Positions 1-5,813 of a stretch of DNA of 6,786 bases are shown here, piece after piece. A model generated the notes under the pieces. It did no database searches, was not told where the DNA came from, and worked only from the letters and a program-made list of their open reading frames with translations. How positions within the stretch are numbered: position 1 is the first letter of the stretch; every line of letters starts with the position of its first letter. This DNA is from Acidobacteriaceae bacterium. Its GTDB lineage: Bacteria > Acidobacteriota > Terriglobia > Terriglobales > Acidobacteriaceae. A program made the translations under genes and the position numbers. The stretch covers positions 1 to 6,786 of the forward strand of contig PLBD01000508.1 in the NCBI GenBank assembly GCA_003135315.1, given 5' to 3'.

Positions 1-325
1 CGGGTCGCTTCGAGGACCGGCAGCAAGTTTCTTCAGGAGCATAGATGAAGAGTATTACAGGAAGATGAAAAGCCGTTGCATGGGAACTCAAGTACGCACC
101 GCATTTAAGTCCTTTCCCGAGAATCTGAAATCCGGAATCCCAACCTGTTGAAATCCAGGTGTCATTCGCGGAATTTTCATTTTCTATTCATGGCTCTTTA
201 ACTCTGCCCACATAGGATTTCTCGCAGAGACTGTTGCCAACCTAATTCTTAGTTGTGCCCAGTATGGGGTGTTACTGGTTTGTTGTAGATTCCGTTCCGC
301 TCAACTGTTGCTTTCAGGAGAGAAA
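1..325. other. Non-coding leader region, possibly holding the end of an unseen upstream gene
   Basis: No gene can be supported here. All three forward frames are open from the window edge for a short distance: one stops at 42-44, one at 46-48 and one at 149-151. One of them could be the 3' end of an upstream gene, but nothing in the 13, 15 or 49 encoded residues is recognisable. An ATG at 45 opens only a 7-codon frame. From about 150 to 300 the DNA is noticeably more AT-rich than the rest of the window, as expected for the promoter and leader of the porin gene. I could not place a convincing -35/-10 pair: TAGGAT at 213-218 and TAGATT at 286-291 are 4/6 matches to a -10 box without a good -35. 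Confidence 0.5.
316..320 (+). promoter_or_regulatory. Shine-Dalgarno of the porin gene
   Basis: AGGAG lies 5 nt before the ATG at 326. This is the only strong Shine-Dalgarno sequence seen before any gene in the window. It decides the start: the frame is open further upstream to an in-frame ATG at 269, but that start has no ribosome-binding site and would put 19 extra residues in front of a well-formed signal peptide. Confidence 0.8.
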
Positions 326-2200
326 ATGAAACGAAGACTTGCCCTGGCGCTCACAGTCCTGGTTACCACGACCGTGTTCGCGCAAACCGACTCCCAAACT
401 TCGAAGCCGGCGAGCCGTAGCAGTAGCTCGGCCCCGGTTGCGAAACAGCTGGAGGACATGAAGGACGCCATTTCGGCGCAACAACAGCAGATCCAACAAC
501 TACAGCAGCAGATATCAACTCGCGATCAGGCCATTCAGAGCCTGCAGCAGCAGGTGACGGCGGCGCAGTCGGCGGCGCAACAAGCGCAGGCGGCGGCAGC
601 AGCGGCAGCCAACTCGCAGAGTACGCTGAGTGCCGACCAGATCGGCGGACTGCAACACGACGTTGCCGATTTGAAGACCGTTACTGGTAGTACTGTCAAC
701 GAACTACAGGAGACGCAGAAACGGGTCGCCGGATTGGAGAGCCCGCTTGCCATTCATTACAAGGGAATCACTATTACTCCGGGCGGCTTCCTGGCGGCAG
801 AAACGGTGTGGCGTCAGCACGCCGAGGGCGCGGACATCAACACGGGCCTGAATTCAATTCCGTACTCCGGTTCGTCGCAGGCCCACATGGCTGAGTTCTA
901 CGGATCCGGCCGTCAGTCGCGTATCTCCATGCTGGCCCAAGGCAAGCTGGAAAATATGAACCTGACCGGCTATGTCGAGACCGACTTCCTGGGCGTTGGA
1001 ACTACCTCCAACAACAACGAGAGCAATTCCTACGTTATGCGCCAGCGCCAGGCCTGGGGCCAAGCCGCACTGAACAGCGGCTGGAGCTTCACCGGCGGCC
1101 AGATGTGGAGCCTGGTGACGGAAACCAGAGTAGGCGAGGACAACCGGAGCGAAGCGCTGCCGATGACCATCGACCCGCAATATACCGTGGGCTTCAGCTG
1201 GGCGCGTCAGTACGCCTTCCGGGTAACCAAGAACTTCAACAACAAGGTCTGGTTCGGCATCTCGGTGGAGAACTCCGAGGCGACGCTGACCACGCACGGC
1301 AACACGGCCGGTTCCTACCTGCTGGGCGGACCGGGACTCTCAGCCGGCGCGTATAACGGAGCCATCAGCGGCTGCTCTACGTCGCCGAGTTCGATCACAA
1401 CCTTGCCCGCCACGGTGGCTACCACTTGCAGCGCTATCGCGAACTACTCCTTCAACCCGTCGCCGGACTTGATCGCCAAGCTGGTTTTCCAGCCCGGCTT
1501 TGGACACTATGAAATCTTCGGTATCGGGACCGACTTCCGCGACCGCATCTTCCCCGAAGCTGGCGCGAAGACGCCTAGCCCAGCCGGTGCCTTCAACTCG
1601 GGTTCCTGGACGGGCGGCGGCGGCGCCAATGCCCGCTGGTCGTTCTACCAGAAGCATATTGACGTCGGCTTGCACGGTCTGGCCGGAATGGGAACCGGAC
1701 GTTACGGAACGTCTGGACTGTCTGACATCACCATTACCCCGAATGGGTACGTGGCTCCGATTGAAAACGCCCAGGGCCTGCTCACGCTGGAATACCACTC
1801 TCCGAAGTGGGATTGGTACGGCAATGGCGGCATCGAGTATGACGGCCGTACTTCCTACCTGAACTCGAAGGGCGCTCCGGTAGGTTATGGCGCGCTCGGC
1901 TTCAATAACACGGGTTGCGGAATTGAGACCCTGCCCGGCACTTCGTACGGAGCGGGCTTCGATCCCGGCAGCCTGGCCAATTGCAACGGCGATACCAAGG
2001 ACATTGTGGAAGGAACCTTCGGGTTCTGGTACAAGCCCTACAATGGCCCCAAGGGCCGGCTGCAGTTCGGCTTGCAGTATTCGTACCTGACCAAGACTGC
2101 GTGGGCGGGATTTGGCACCAAGCCCCCGTACTCCATCGACAACAGCCCGACAGCGGTGGAAAACATGTTCTTCACATCCTTCCGCTACTACCTGCCGTAA
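326..2200 (+). CDS. Outer-membrane porin, DcaP-like, with N-terminal coiled coil
   Basis: Predicted 624-residue outer-membrane beta-barrel, probably a trimeric channel for small anionic or organic solutes. Residues 1-19 form a Sec signal peptide (basic KRR, then a hydrophobic core ending in VFA before Q20). Residues about 38-137 are a Gln/Ala-rich heptad region predicted to be a coiled coil. The rest (about 141-624) has the alternating aromatic/polar, Gly-rich pattern of a barrel, starting with an ITPGGFLAAE-type first strand and a GRQSRISM segment like the conserved QSR region of DcaP-type porins. The chain ends FRYYLP; the aromatic strand is typical, although the usual terminal Phe is missing. 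Four cysteines fall in two close pairs (350/368 and 531/553), in loop-like stretches. The gene is monocistronic, with its own Shine-Dalgarno and terminator. Family assignment is from sequence pattern only; substrate is unknown, and another coiled-coil porin family (OprP/O-like) is possible. Confidence 0.75.
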   Translation: MKRRLALALTVLVTTTVFAQTDSQTSKPASRSSSSAPVAKQLEDMKDAISAQQQQIQQLQQQISTRDQAIQSLQQQVTAAQSAAQQAQAAAAAAANSQSTLSADQIGGLQHDVADLKTVTGSTVNELQETQKRVAGLESPLAIHYKGITITPGGFLAAETVWRQHAEGADINTGLNSIPYSGSSQAHMAEFYGSGRQSRISMLAQGKLENMNLTGYVETDFLGVGTTSNNNESNSYVMRQRQAWGQAALNSGWSFTGGQMWSLVTETRVGEDNRSEALPMTIDPQYTVGFSWARQYAFRVTKNFNNKVWFGISVENSEATLTTHGNTAGSYLLGGPGLSAGAYNGAISGCSTSPSSITTLPATVATTCSAIANYSFNPSPDLIAKLVFQPGFGHYEIFGIGTDFRDRIFPEAGAKTPSPAGAFNSGSWTGGGGANARWSFYQKHIDVGLHGLAGMGTGRYGTSGLSDITITPNGYVAPIENAQGLLTLEYHSPKWDWYGNGGIEYDGRTSYLNSKGAPVGYGALGFNNTGCGIETLPGTSYGAGFDPGSLANCNGDTKDIVEGTFGFWYKPYNGPKGRLQFGLQYSYLTKTAWAGFGTKPPYSIDNSPTAVENMFFTSFRYYLP

Positions 2201-2206
2201 ACAACG

Positions 2207-2241
2207 CGGGTGGCTGGTCCTCCGCCAGCCACCCGATTTTT
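2207..2241 (+). terminator. Intrinsic (Rho-independent) terminator of the porin gene
   Basis: Perfect 11-bp stem (2207-2217 with 2225-2235; CGGGTGGCTGG paired with CCAGCCACCCG), a 7-nt loop (TCCTCCG) and then five T residues at 2237-2241. It starts 7 bp after the porin stop. The opposite strand has no T-run after the same stem, so it should stop only rightward transcription, keeping it from running into the convergent HTH-TOBE gene as antisense. Confidence 0.92.
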
Positions 2242-2271
2242 CCGCTGACGATTTCTTCTCTCGCAAGCGCT

Positions 2272-2688
2272 CTACACTCTGACGATCATCACTTCCGTGG
2301 ACTTGATCAGTGCGGCGGCTTTGTCGCCGCGCTTCAGCCGCATCTCGCGAGCGGCATCGGCAGTGATGATGGAGGTGATGTTCTGCCCGCCGATGGAAAG
2401 CTTGATCTGCGCCAGCAGGCCTTCAATCCGCACTTCCACAATGCGGCCTACCAGTTGATTGCGTCCGCTGATGGAGCGGAAGTTGGCCCGGCTCTCCGCC
2501 GGCTGCTTGCCCAGCGACTTGAAGAGGAAGGCGTCGATTTCGCTTTGCGGAATTCGGTGATGGCCGCCGGCAGTCTTGACCGTGCGCAGCTTGCCCTTGT
2601 AGATCCACTGCTTCAGGCTGGCATAGCTGATGCCGAGGACCACGGCGGCATCGCGCGGGCGGAGTAACTCCTCAGACTCGGGGCTCAT
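2272..2688 (-). CDS. HTH-TOBE regulator (putative molybdate/tungstate-responsive DNA-binding protein)
   Basis: Predicted 138-residue cytoplasmic two-domain protein. Residues about 7-56 form a MerR/excisionase-type winged helix-turn-helix (LLRPRDAAVVLGIS, SLKQWIYKGKL, then the wing motif TAGGHHRIP). Residues about 75-137 are a single TOBE/Mop domain, recognisable by SGRNQLVGRIVEV at its start and AALIKSTEVMIVRV at its end; this fold binds molybdate or tungstate oxyanions, normally when dimerised. The layout matches a small ModE-like metal-oxyanion sensor with a different DNA-binding domain. The frame is open upstream to 2958, but that stretch overlaps the PilZ gene and is low-complexity Arg/Ser. 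Two plausible ATGs are at 2697 and 2688. I chose 2688 because TACAAT sits 7 nt before it and overlaps the 2697 ATG. No molybdate transport or cofactor genes are in the window, so its targets are unknown. Confidence 0.85.
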   Translation of the reverse strand: MSPESEELLRPRDAAVVLGISYASLKQWIYKGKLRTVKTAGGHHRIPQSEIDAFLFKSLGKQPAESRANFRSISGRNQLVGRIVEVRIEGLLAQIKLSIGGQNITSIITADAAREMRLKRGDKAAALIKSTEVMIVRV

Positions 2689-2695
2689 AGCTGGC

Positions 2696-2701
2696 ATTGT
2701 A
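2696..2701 (-). promoter_or_regulatory. -10-like box TACAAT directly before the HTH-TOBE gene
   Basis: TACAAT (5/6 match to TATAAT) ends 7 nt before the ATG at 2688, the distance at which transcription would begin on the A of the start codon. There is no Shine-Dalgarno sequence. Together these suggest a leaderless mRNA. No good -35 element was found at 16-18 bp. Confidence 0.4.
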
Positions 2702-2869
2702 GAGCAAGCGGCACGGCTCACCCGGCGGCTGTTCCCACGGCCCAAGTCAGGACTGCTCCCAGGACGGAACTGGCGACGCGATCTTCGCTCGCCAGTGAAG
2801 TCTTTGAGCTTGTCCGCCGATGGCTTAGTTGACACCCTGTGGGTAGCACAGAGCCGGGGACGACGCCGC

Positions 2870-3190
2870 ATGAAGAACGTACAAAACGAACCGGGAAATG
2901 CGTTTCCTGAGCTGCCGCTGGCATTTGACCGGCGACGGCGGGAACGAATCGCCCTCAAGATCCCATTGCGAATCCTTACCTATGGTCTGCTGGTAGATAA
3001 ATCGAATGACGGCATCTGCACCGACCTGAGCGAAGGAGGGGTCGCCTTCGATTGCGAAGCGGGGCTGAATGTTGGCGATGTGGTCATCCTCGAATTCCGC
3101 CAGAAGGGCGAAACCGCCTACCGCTGCCACGCCCGCCTTGCCTACCGCATGGGCCGGCGCTACGGAGCTTACTTTTTGGCGGGAGAGTGA
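2870..3190 (+). CDS. Single-domain PilZ protein (c-di-GMP receptor)
   Basis: Predicted 106-residue soluble protein consisting almost entirely of one PilZ domain, the common receptor for the second messenger cyclic di-GMP. Both ligand motifs are intact: an RxxxR arrangement in the Arg-rich stretch at residues 21-26 (R22 and R26) and D52-x-S54-x-x-G57 in TDLSEGG. The following strands (GDVVILEF, about 69-76; HARLAYRM, about 87-94) fit the PilZ beta-barrel. The protein has no output domain, so it presumably acts by binding a partner. The frame is open upstream to 2630, but that part overlaps the divergent regulator gene and looks like non-coding translation, so the ATG at 2870 is preferred; its Shine-Dalgarno is poor. 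It ends 21 bp before the convergent dehydrogenase gene. Partner and output process (motility, polysaccharide, adhesion) cannot be told from the window. Confidence 0.85.
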   Translation: MKNVQNEPGNAFPELPLAFDRRRRERIALKIPLRILTYGLLVDKSNDGICTDLSEGGVAFDCEAGLNVGDVVILEFRQKGETAYRCHARLAYRMGRRYGAYFLAGE

Positions 3191-3211
3191 CGCCGATCAA
3201 GAACAGATCAG

Positions 3212-4138
3212 CTAAGAGGTTTGCAGCCGTTCCAATACGAGTTTGGCGGCGGCCAGGTCCTCGACGGCCAGTCCCAGCGACTTGAACACCGTGATCTTCG
3301 CCTGCGGCATGGTTTTGGTTCCGGCCAGCAGTTCGCCGAGCTCGGCATAGACGGGCGCGTTCGCTAACAACACATCGCCGGATTCCTTCATCGCCGCCTC
3401 GCGCGAATCTACGATCACCGCGCCGCGCATGGCGTCGTCGTCCACCTCGCGATTCTTCGGTCCAACCGCGCCCACGGCATTCACCAGGACGCCGGGCTTC
3501 AGCCACGCGCCGTGAAGCACCGGATCGGGCGAGTTGGTGACGGTCACGACGACGTCGGCCCCGCGTACTGCGTCTTCGGCACAGGTCGCCCGCCCGCCGA
3601 TCTCATCGGCGAGCGCCTGCGCATTTTGCGAATTGCGGCTCCAGACGCGGATGTCGTCAAACTTGCGCACGACAGAGAGCGCGTGAAAGTGCGCCCTGGC
3701 TTGCACGCCGCTGCCGAGAATCGCCAGGCTGCGCGCGTCCGGGGCCGACAGCAGTTTGGTTGCGACTGCCGACACGGCCGCGGTGCGCATCTCCGTTATG
3801 AGGCGGCCATCCATCATGGCCAGCGGCTCGCCGGTATCGGCACGGAAGAGCGCGATCACAGCCTGGTGCGTGGGCAGTCCGCGCGATCCGTTGTCGGGAT
3901 AGAGGGTGACCAGCTTCGCGCCCATGACATCGCCGTACACGGCAGGCATGACGCCCATGAAGCCGTGGTGCTCCCGTATCGACAGGATGCCGCGGACCGG
4001 CTGCACAACGCGTCCGGAAGAGAAGTCGGCGAGCGCGCGCTCCATGGCGGGGATGAGGGCTGCAAAGCTGAGCAAAGGGCGGAGTGCAGCTTCGTCGAGG
4101 AAGCGAAGCGGCGGCGTAGTGCGGGATGGCTCATTCAT
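3212..4138 (-). CDS. Ornithine cyclodeaminase/mu-crystallin family NAD(P)-dependent oxidoreductase
   Basis: Predicted 308-residue cytoplasmic enzyme of normal family length. The family's substrate and cofactor features are present: Arg in QPVRG (R49), Lys in MGAKLVTLYPDN (K75), the DGRLITEMRTAAVSAVAT block (R118), the Rossmann dinucleotide loop LGSGVQARAH (about 141-150), VNAVGAVGPKNREVDDD (219-235) and KSLGLAVEDLAAAKL (286-300). True ornithine cyclodeaminases carry a catalytic Asp in a GGDCPGK-like segment; here the aligned position is Val225 (GAVGPKN). The enzyme is therefore more likely a cyclic-imine (pyrroline/piperideine-2-carboxylate) reductase, ketimine reductase or alanine-dehydrogenase-like member than a proline-forming cyclodeaminase. 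It is divergent from dut across 82 bp and convergent with the PilZ gene. No Shine-Dalgarno or amino-acid pathway neighbours were seen, so the substrate remains open. Confidence 0.85.
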   Translation of the reverse strand: MNEPSRTTPPLRFLDEAALRPLLSFAALIPAMERALADFSSGRVVQPVRGILSIREHHGFMGVMPAVYGDVMGAKLVTLYPDNGSRGLPTHQAVIALFRADTGEPLAMMDGRLITEMRTAAVSAVATKLLSAPDARSLAILGSGVQARAHFHALSVVRKFDDIRVWSRNSQNAQALADEIGGRATCAEDAVRGADVVVTVTNSPDPVLHGAWLKPGVLVNAVGAVGPKNREVDDDAMRGAVIVDSREAAMKESGDVLLANAPVYAELGELLAGTKTMPQAKITVFKSLGLAVEDLAAAKLVLERLQTS

Positions 4139-4203
4139 CGCTGCGAATCACCAGTCTGGCGAGTTGAGTCGCAGCCCGATCGGGGTCCAGTTGCCGCGAC
4201 TTC

Positions 4204-4212
4204 TGGCACAAT
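4204..4212 (+). promoter_or_regulatory. Extended -10-like element before dut
   Basis: TGG followed by CACAAT (4207-4212) reads as an extended -10 (TGn plus a 4/6 hexamer), 8 nt before the dut ATG. There is no Shine-Dalgarno before dut, so the transcript may be leaderless, as proposed for the HTH-TOBE gene. No -35 match at normal spacing. Confidence 0.35.
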
Positions 4213-4220
4213 GAAGACTC

Positions 4221-4637
4221 ATGCTCAAAGTGAAGAGGTTATCACCTGACGCCGTACTGCCGACAGTCGCTCATCCTGGAGAAGACATCGGCTACGACCT
4301 GTACTCCGCCGAAGAGCTGACGATTCCCGCGCACGGCGCGGCCGGCGTTCACACCGGCATCGCCATTGAGTTCGTGCCTACGGCAGGCGGAATCGTGAAG
4401 ACCCGCTCCGGACTGGCGAAGAAGCGCCTGCTCTGCAATGCCGGAGTTATCGACGCGGGTTATCGCGGCGAGGTCATTGTGCTGATGGAGAACCTTGGCG
4501 ATGCGGCCTACACCATCCACAAGGGCGACAAGATTGCGCAACTGCTGGAGCACCCGTTCCTGGCGGGCGAAGTGGCGGAAAGCGAGTTGAGCGAGGCGGC
4601 GCGCGGCGCCAAAGGCTTCGGATCGAGCGGGCGGTAG
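4221..4637 (+). CDS. dut: Deoxyuridine 5'-triphosphate nucleotidohydrolase (dUTPase)
   Basis: Hydrolyses dUTP to dUMP and pyrophosphate, keeping uracil out of DNA and supplying dUMP for thymidylate synthesis. The 138-residue length fits the trimeric all-beta dUTPase family, and all five family motifs are present in order: DIGYDLYS (22-29, metal-binding Asp), TRSGLA (61-66), GVIDAGYRGEV (75-85, with catalytic-site D78 and the uracil-stacking Tyr81), GDKIAQL (102-108) and the C-terminal glycine-rich arm RGAKGFGSSGR (128-138) that closes over the phosphates. The start at 4221 gives a normal N-terminus; an ATG at 4211 is out of frame. The CAP-protein gene begins 10 bp after the stop with no terminator between, so the two are probably co-transcribed. 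Confidence 0.97.
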   Translation: MLKVKRLSPDAVLPTVAHPGEDIGYDLYSAEELTIPAHGAAGVHTGIAIEFVPTAGGIVKTRSGLAKKRLLCNAGVIDAGYRGEVIVLMENLGDAAYTIHKGDKIAQLLEHPFLAGEVAESELSEAARGAKGFGSSGR

Positions 4638-4647
4638 AGCATTCGTG

Positions 4648-5565
4648 ATGTGGATTGATCGCTGTCGAACGGACGATGCGCGCAATGGACCAGCCAGTCC
4701 CCGGCAGCATACGGCCTCATGGCTGCTGATTGTCGCCCTGCTATTTACGTCGCGCGTGCTCGCGGACGACCTCATGGCCGTCGCCTCGGGGTTCAACTCA
4801 CAGGCAGGCACTGCGTCCAGTGCGCAGCCAAAACAGTTCGACGCGGCCGGCGAAGCGCAACTCGTGGAGTTGCTGAACCAGGCCCGCAGCGCGCAAGGAC
4901 TGAAGCCGCTGACCGTGGATGAGCGCCTGACCAAGGCGGCGCGCAAGCACACCGAACTGATGGCGCAACATGCGCAGCTCTCCCATCAGTTTGAGGGCGA
5001 GCCGCCGCTGCAAATTCGATTCAGTAATGAGAACCTGCCTTCGGACCGCCAGAGCGAAAACGTCGCTCTCAATAACCGGGACATCGCGTCGGCGCACGAA
5101 GGGCTGATGCATTCCCCACCGCATCGCAAGAGCATCCTTGATCCCGACTTCAATGTCGTGGGCGTGGGTGTGGTCCGCAGTGGTGAAGACATTTATGTCA
5201 CCGAGGACTTCGCGCGCAAGCTGCCGGAATATTCGGAACCGCAGGCGGAGGCGAGCGCGCGCACGGCCATCGAGCAGTATGCGAAATCGCATAAGTCCCT
5301 TGCCCTGGTCTGGAAGGCGCGGCTGGAGCTTCGGCACATCGCATGCACCATGGCCCTGTACGACAAGCTGGACAGCAGCGATGCGCTGCGGCTGCCGGAA
5401 GTACACGGCGTGCTGGCCTGGACGGCCGACGATCCGGCGCAGGTGCCCAAAGGAATGGCGCAAGTGCTGGGGCCGCAGACGACAGGATACTCGCTGGGAG
5501 CGTGTTTCGCGCCGAGCGTCAGCCATCCCGGAGGAGTGTATTGGGTTGTGATGGTGACCTACTGA
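4648..5565 (+). CDS. Secreted CAP/SCP-domain (YkwD-like) protein with extra C-terminal region
   Basis: Predicted 305-residue exported protein. The N-terminus has a long polar stretch of about 25 residues, then a hydrophobic segment WLLIVALLFTS ending in RVLA before DD, read as a Sec signal peptide or uncleaved anchor. Residues about 69-190 form a CAP (SCP/PR-1) domain: LVELLNQARSAQGLKPL opens it, LSHQ provides His113, SENVA provides Glu137, HSPPHRKSIL provides His159 and YVTEDFA the second Glu, the set that lines the CAP cavity. Bacterial CAP proteins are often envelope- or spore-associated and mostly of unknown activity. Residues about 200-305 form a further segment with two cysteines (233 and 286) and a hydrophobic C-terminus (VYWVVMVTY) that I do not recognise. 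A GTG one codon earlier (4645) is an equally possible start; no later in-frame ATG, GTG or TTG precedes the signal peptide. Probably read through from dut. Confidence 0.82.
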   Translation: MWIDRCRTDDARNGPASPRQHTASWLLIVALLFTSRVLADDLMAVASGFNSQAGTASSAQPKQFDAAGEAQLVELLNQARSAQGLKPLTVDERLTKAARKHTELMAQHAQLSHQFEGEPPLQIRFSNENLPSDRQSENVALNNRDIASAHEGLMHSPPHRKSILDPDFNVVGVGVVRSGEDIYVTEDFARKLPEYSEPQAEASARTAIEQYAKSHKSLALVWKARLELRHIACTMALYDKLDSSDALRLPEVHGVLAWTADDPAQVPKGMAQVLGPQTTGYSLGACFAPSVSHPGGVYWVVMVTY

Positions 5566-5617
5566 CAGGAAGTGACTCCGGCTCCGGCGCTGAACTGAGC
5601 GAATACCAGTGAACCGC

Positions 5618-5726
5618 TCGAAAAGCCGACTCCTCGCGGGCTGAAGCCCGCTCGGAATAACAAATATAAAGGGGCTGCACCGGCGCAGCTAAAGCTGCGC
5701 CCCTTCAAAACGAATCGAAAGCGACT
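5618..5726. repeat. Double-palindrome intergenic element framed by an imperfect direct repeat
   Basis: Two strong palindromes lie in the gap between the CAP and DUF72 genes. The first is at 5636-5651 (6-bp stem GCGGGC/GCCCGC, loop TGAA); the second is at 5682-5701 (perfect 8-bp stem GGCGCAGC/GCTGCGCC, loop TAAA). An AT-rich spacer (about 5656-5670) separates them. The outer AAGG at 5669-5672 can extend the second stem with CCTT at 5702-5705. An imperfect direct repeat brackets the pair: TCGAAAAGCCGACT at 5618-5631 and TCGAAAGCGACT at 5715-5726 (two single-base gaps). The architecture is that of REP/BIME-like dispersed elements, and similar hairpins are, from memory, common in acidobacterial intergenic DNA. 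Neither stem is followed directly by a T-run, so they are not standard intrinsic terminators, though they could stabilise the 3' end of the CAP mRNA. Confidence 0.6.
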
Positions 5727-5794
5727 TTTTCAGACTGCGTGTGAAGGCGTGCTTCACCCGCGGAACCACGATCGCGAATTCGTTCATTGCCGTG

Positions 5795-5803
5795 TGCTAA
5801 CCT
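5795..5803 (+). promoter_or_regulatory. Possible extended -10 before the DUF72 gene
   Basis: TG-C-TAACCT (TGn then a 3/6 hexamer) ends 10 nt before the ATG at 5814, which has no Shine-Dalgarno sequence. The match is weak; it is listed because its position resembles the elements before dut and the HTH-TOBE gene. Confidence 0.22.
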
Positions 5804-5813
5804 CGGTTCGAGT

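Noticed and set aside
45..68. Seven-codon peptide with an upstream AGGAG
   Set aside because: Too short to support as a gene; the AGGAG at 35-39 and ATG are close enough to occur by chance, and no leader-peptide attenuator structure follows.
269..325. Upstream ATG extending the porin by 19 residues
   Set aside because: No ribosome-binding site, and the extension would precede a complete signal peptide; the ATG at 326 has a strong Shine-Dalgarno.
1340..2266. 308-codon open frame on the minus strand opposite the porin
   Set aside because: It lies antisense to a clear signal-peptide porin, its translation is Arg/Gly/Val-rich with no recognisable domain, and it would have to cross the porin terminator. 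It is a by-product of GC-rich codon use.
2829..2834. Perfect TTGACA -35 box before the PilZ gene
   Set aside because: The position 17 bp downstream reads AGCCGG, which is not a -10 box, and no alternative within 16-18 bp is better. A lone hexamer is expected by chance.
3512..4249. 245-codon forward open frame opposite the dehydrogenase gene
   Set aside because: The minus strand encodes an intact cyclodeaminase-family enzyme; the forward translation is His/Arg/Asp-rich without a domain and runs into dut in another frame.
4242..4952. 236-codon minus-strand open frame opposite dut and the CAP gene
   Set aside because: It spans two well-supported forward genes and shows no motif.
5636..5701. 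Palindromes after the CAP gene as intrinsic terminators
   Set aside because: Neither stem is directly followed by a T-run; the nearest T-run (5726-5730) is 25 bp past the second stem.
5787..5813. TTG start extending DUF72 by nine residues
   Set aside because: The ATG at 5814 is immediately before the first conserved strand, and the extension contains no family sequence.
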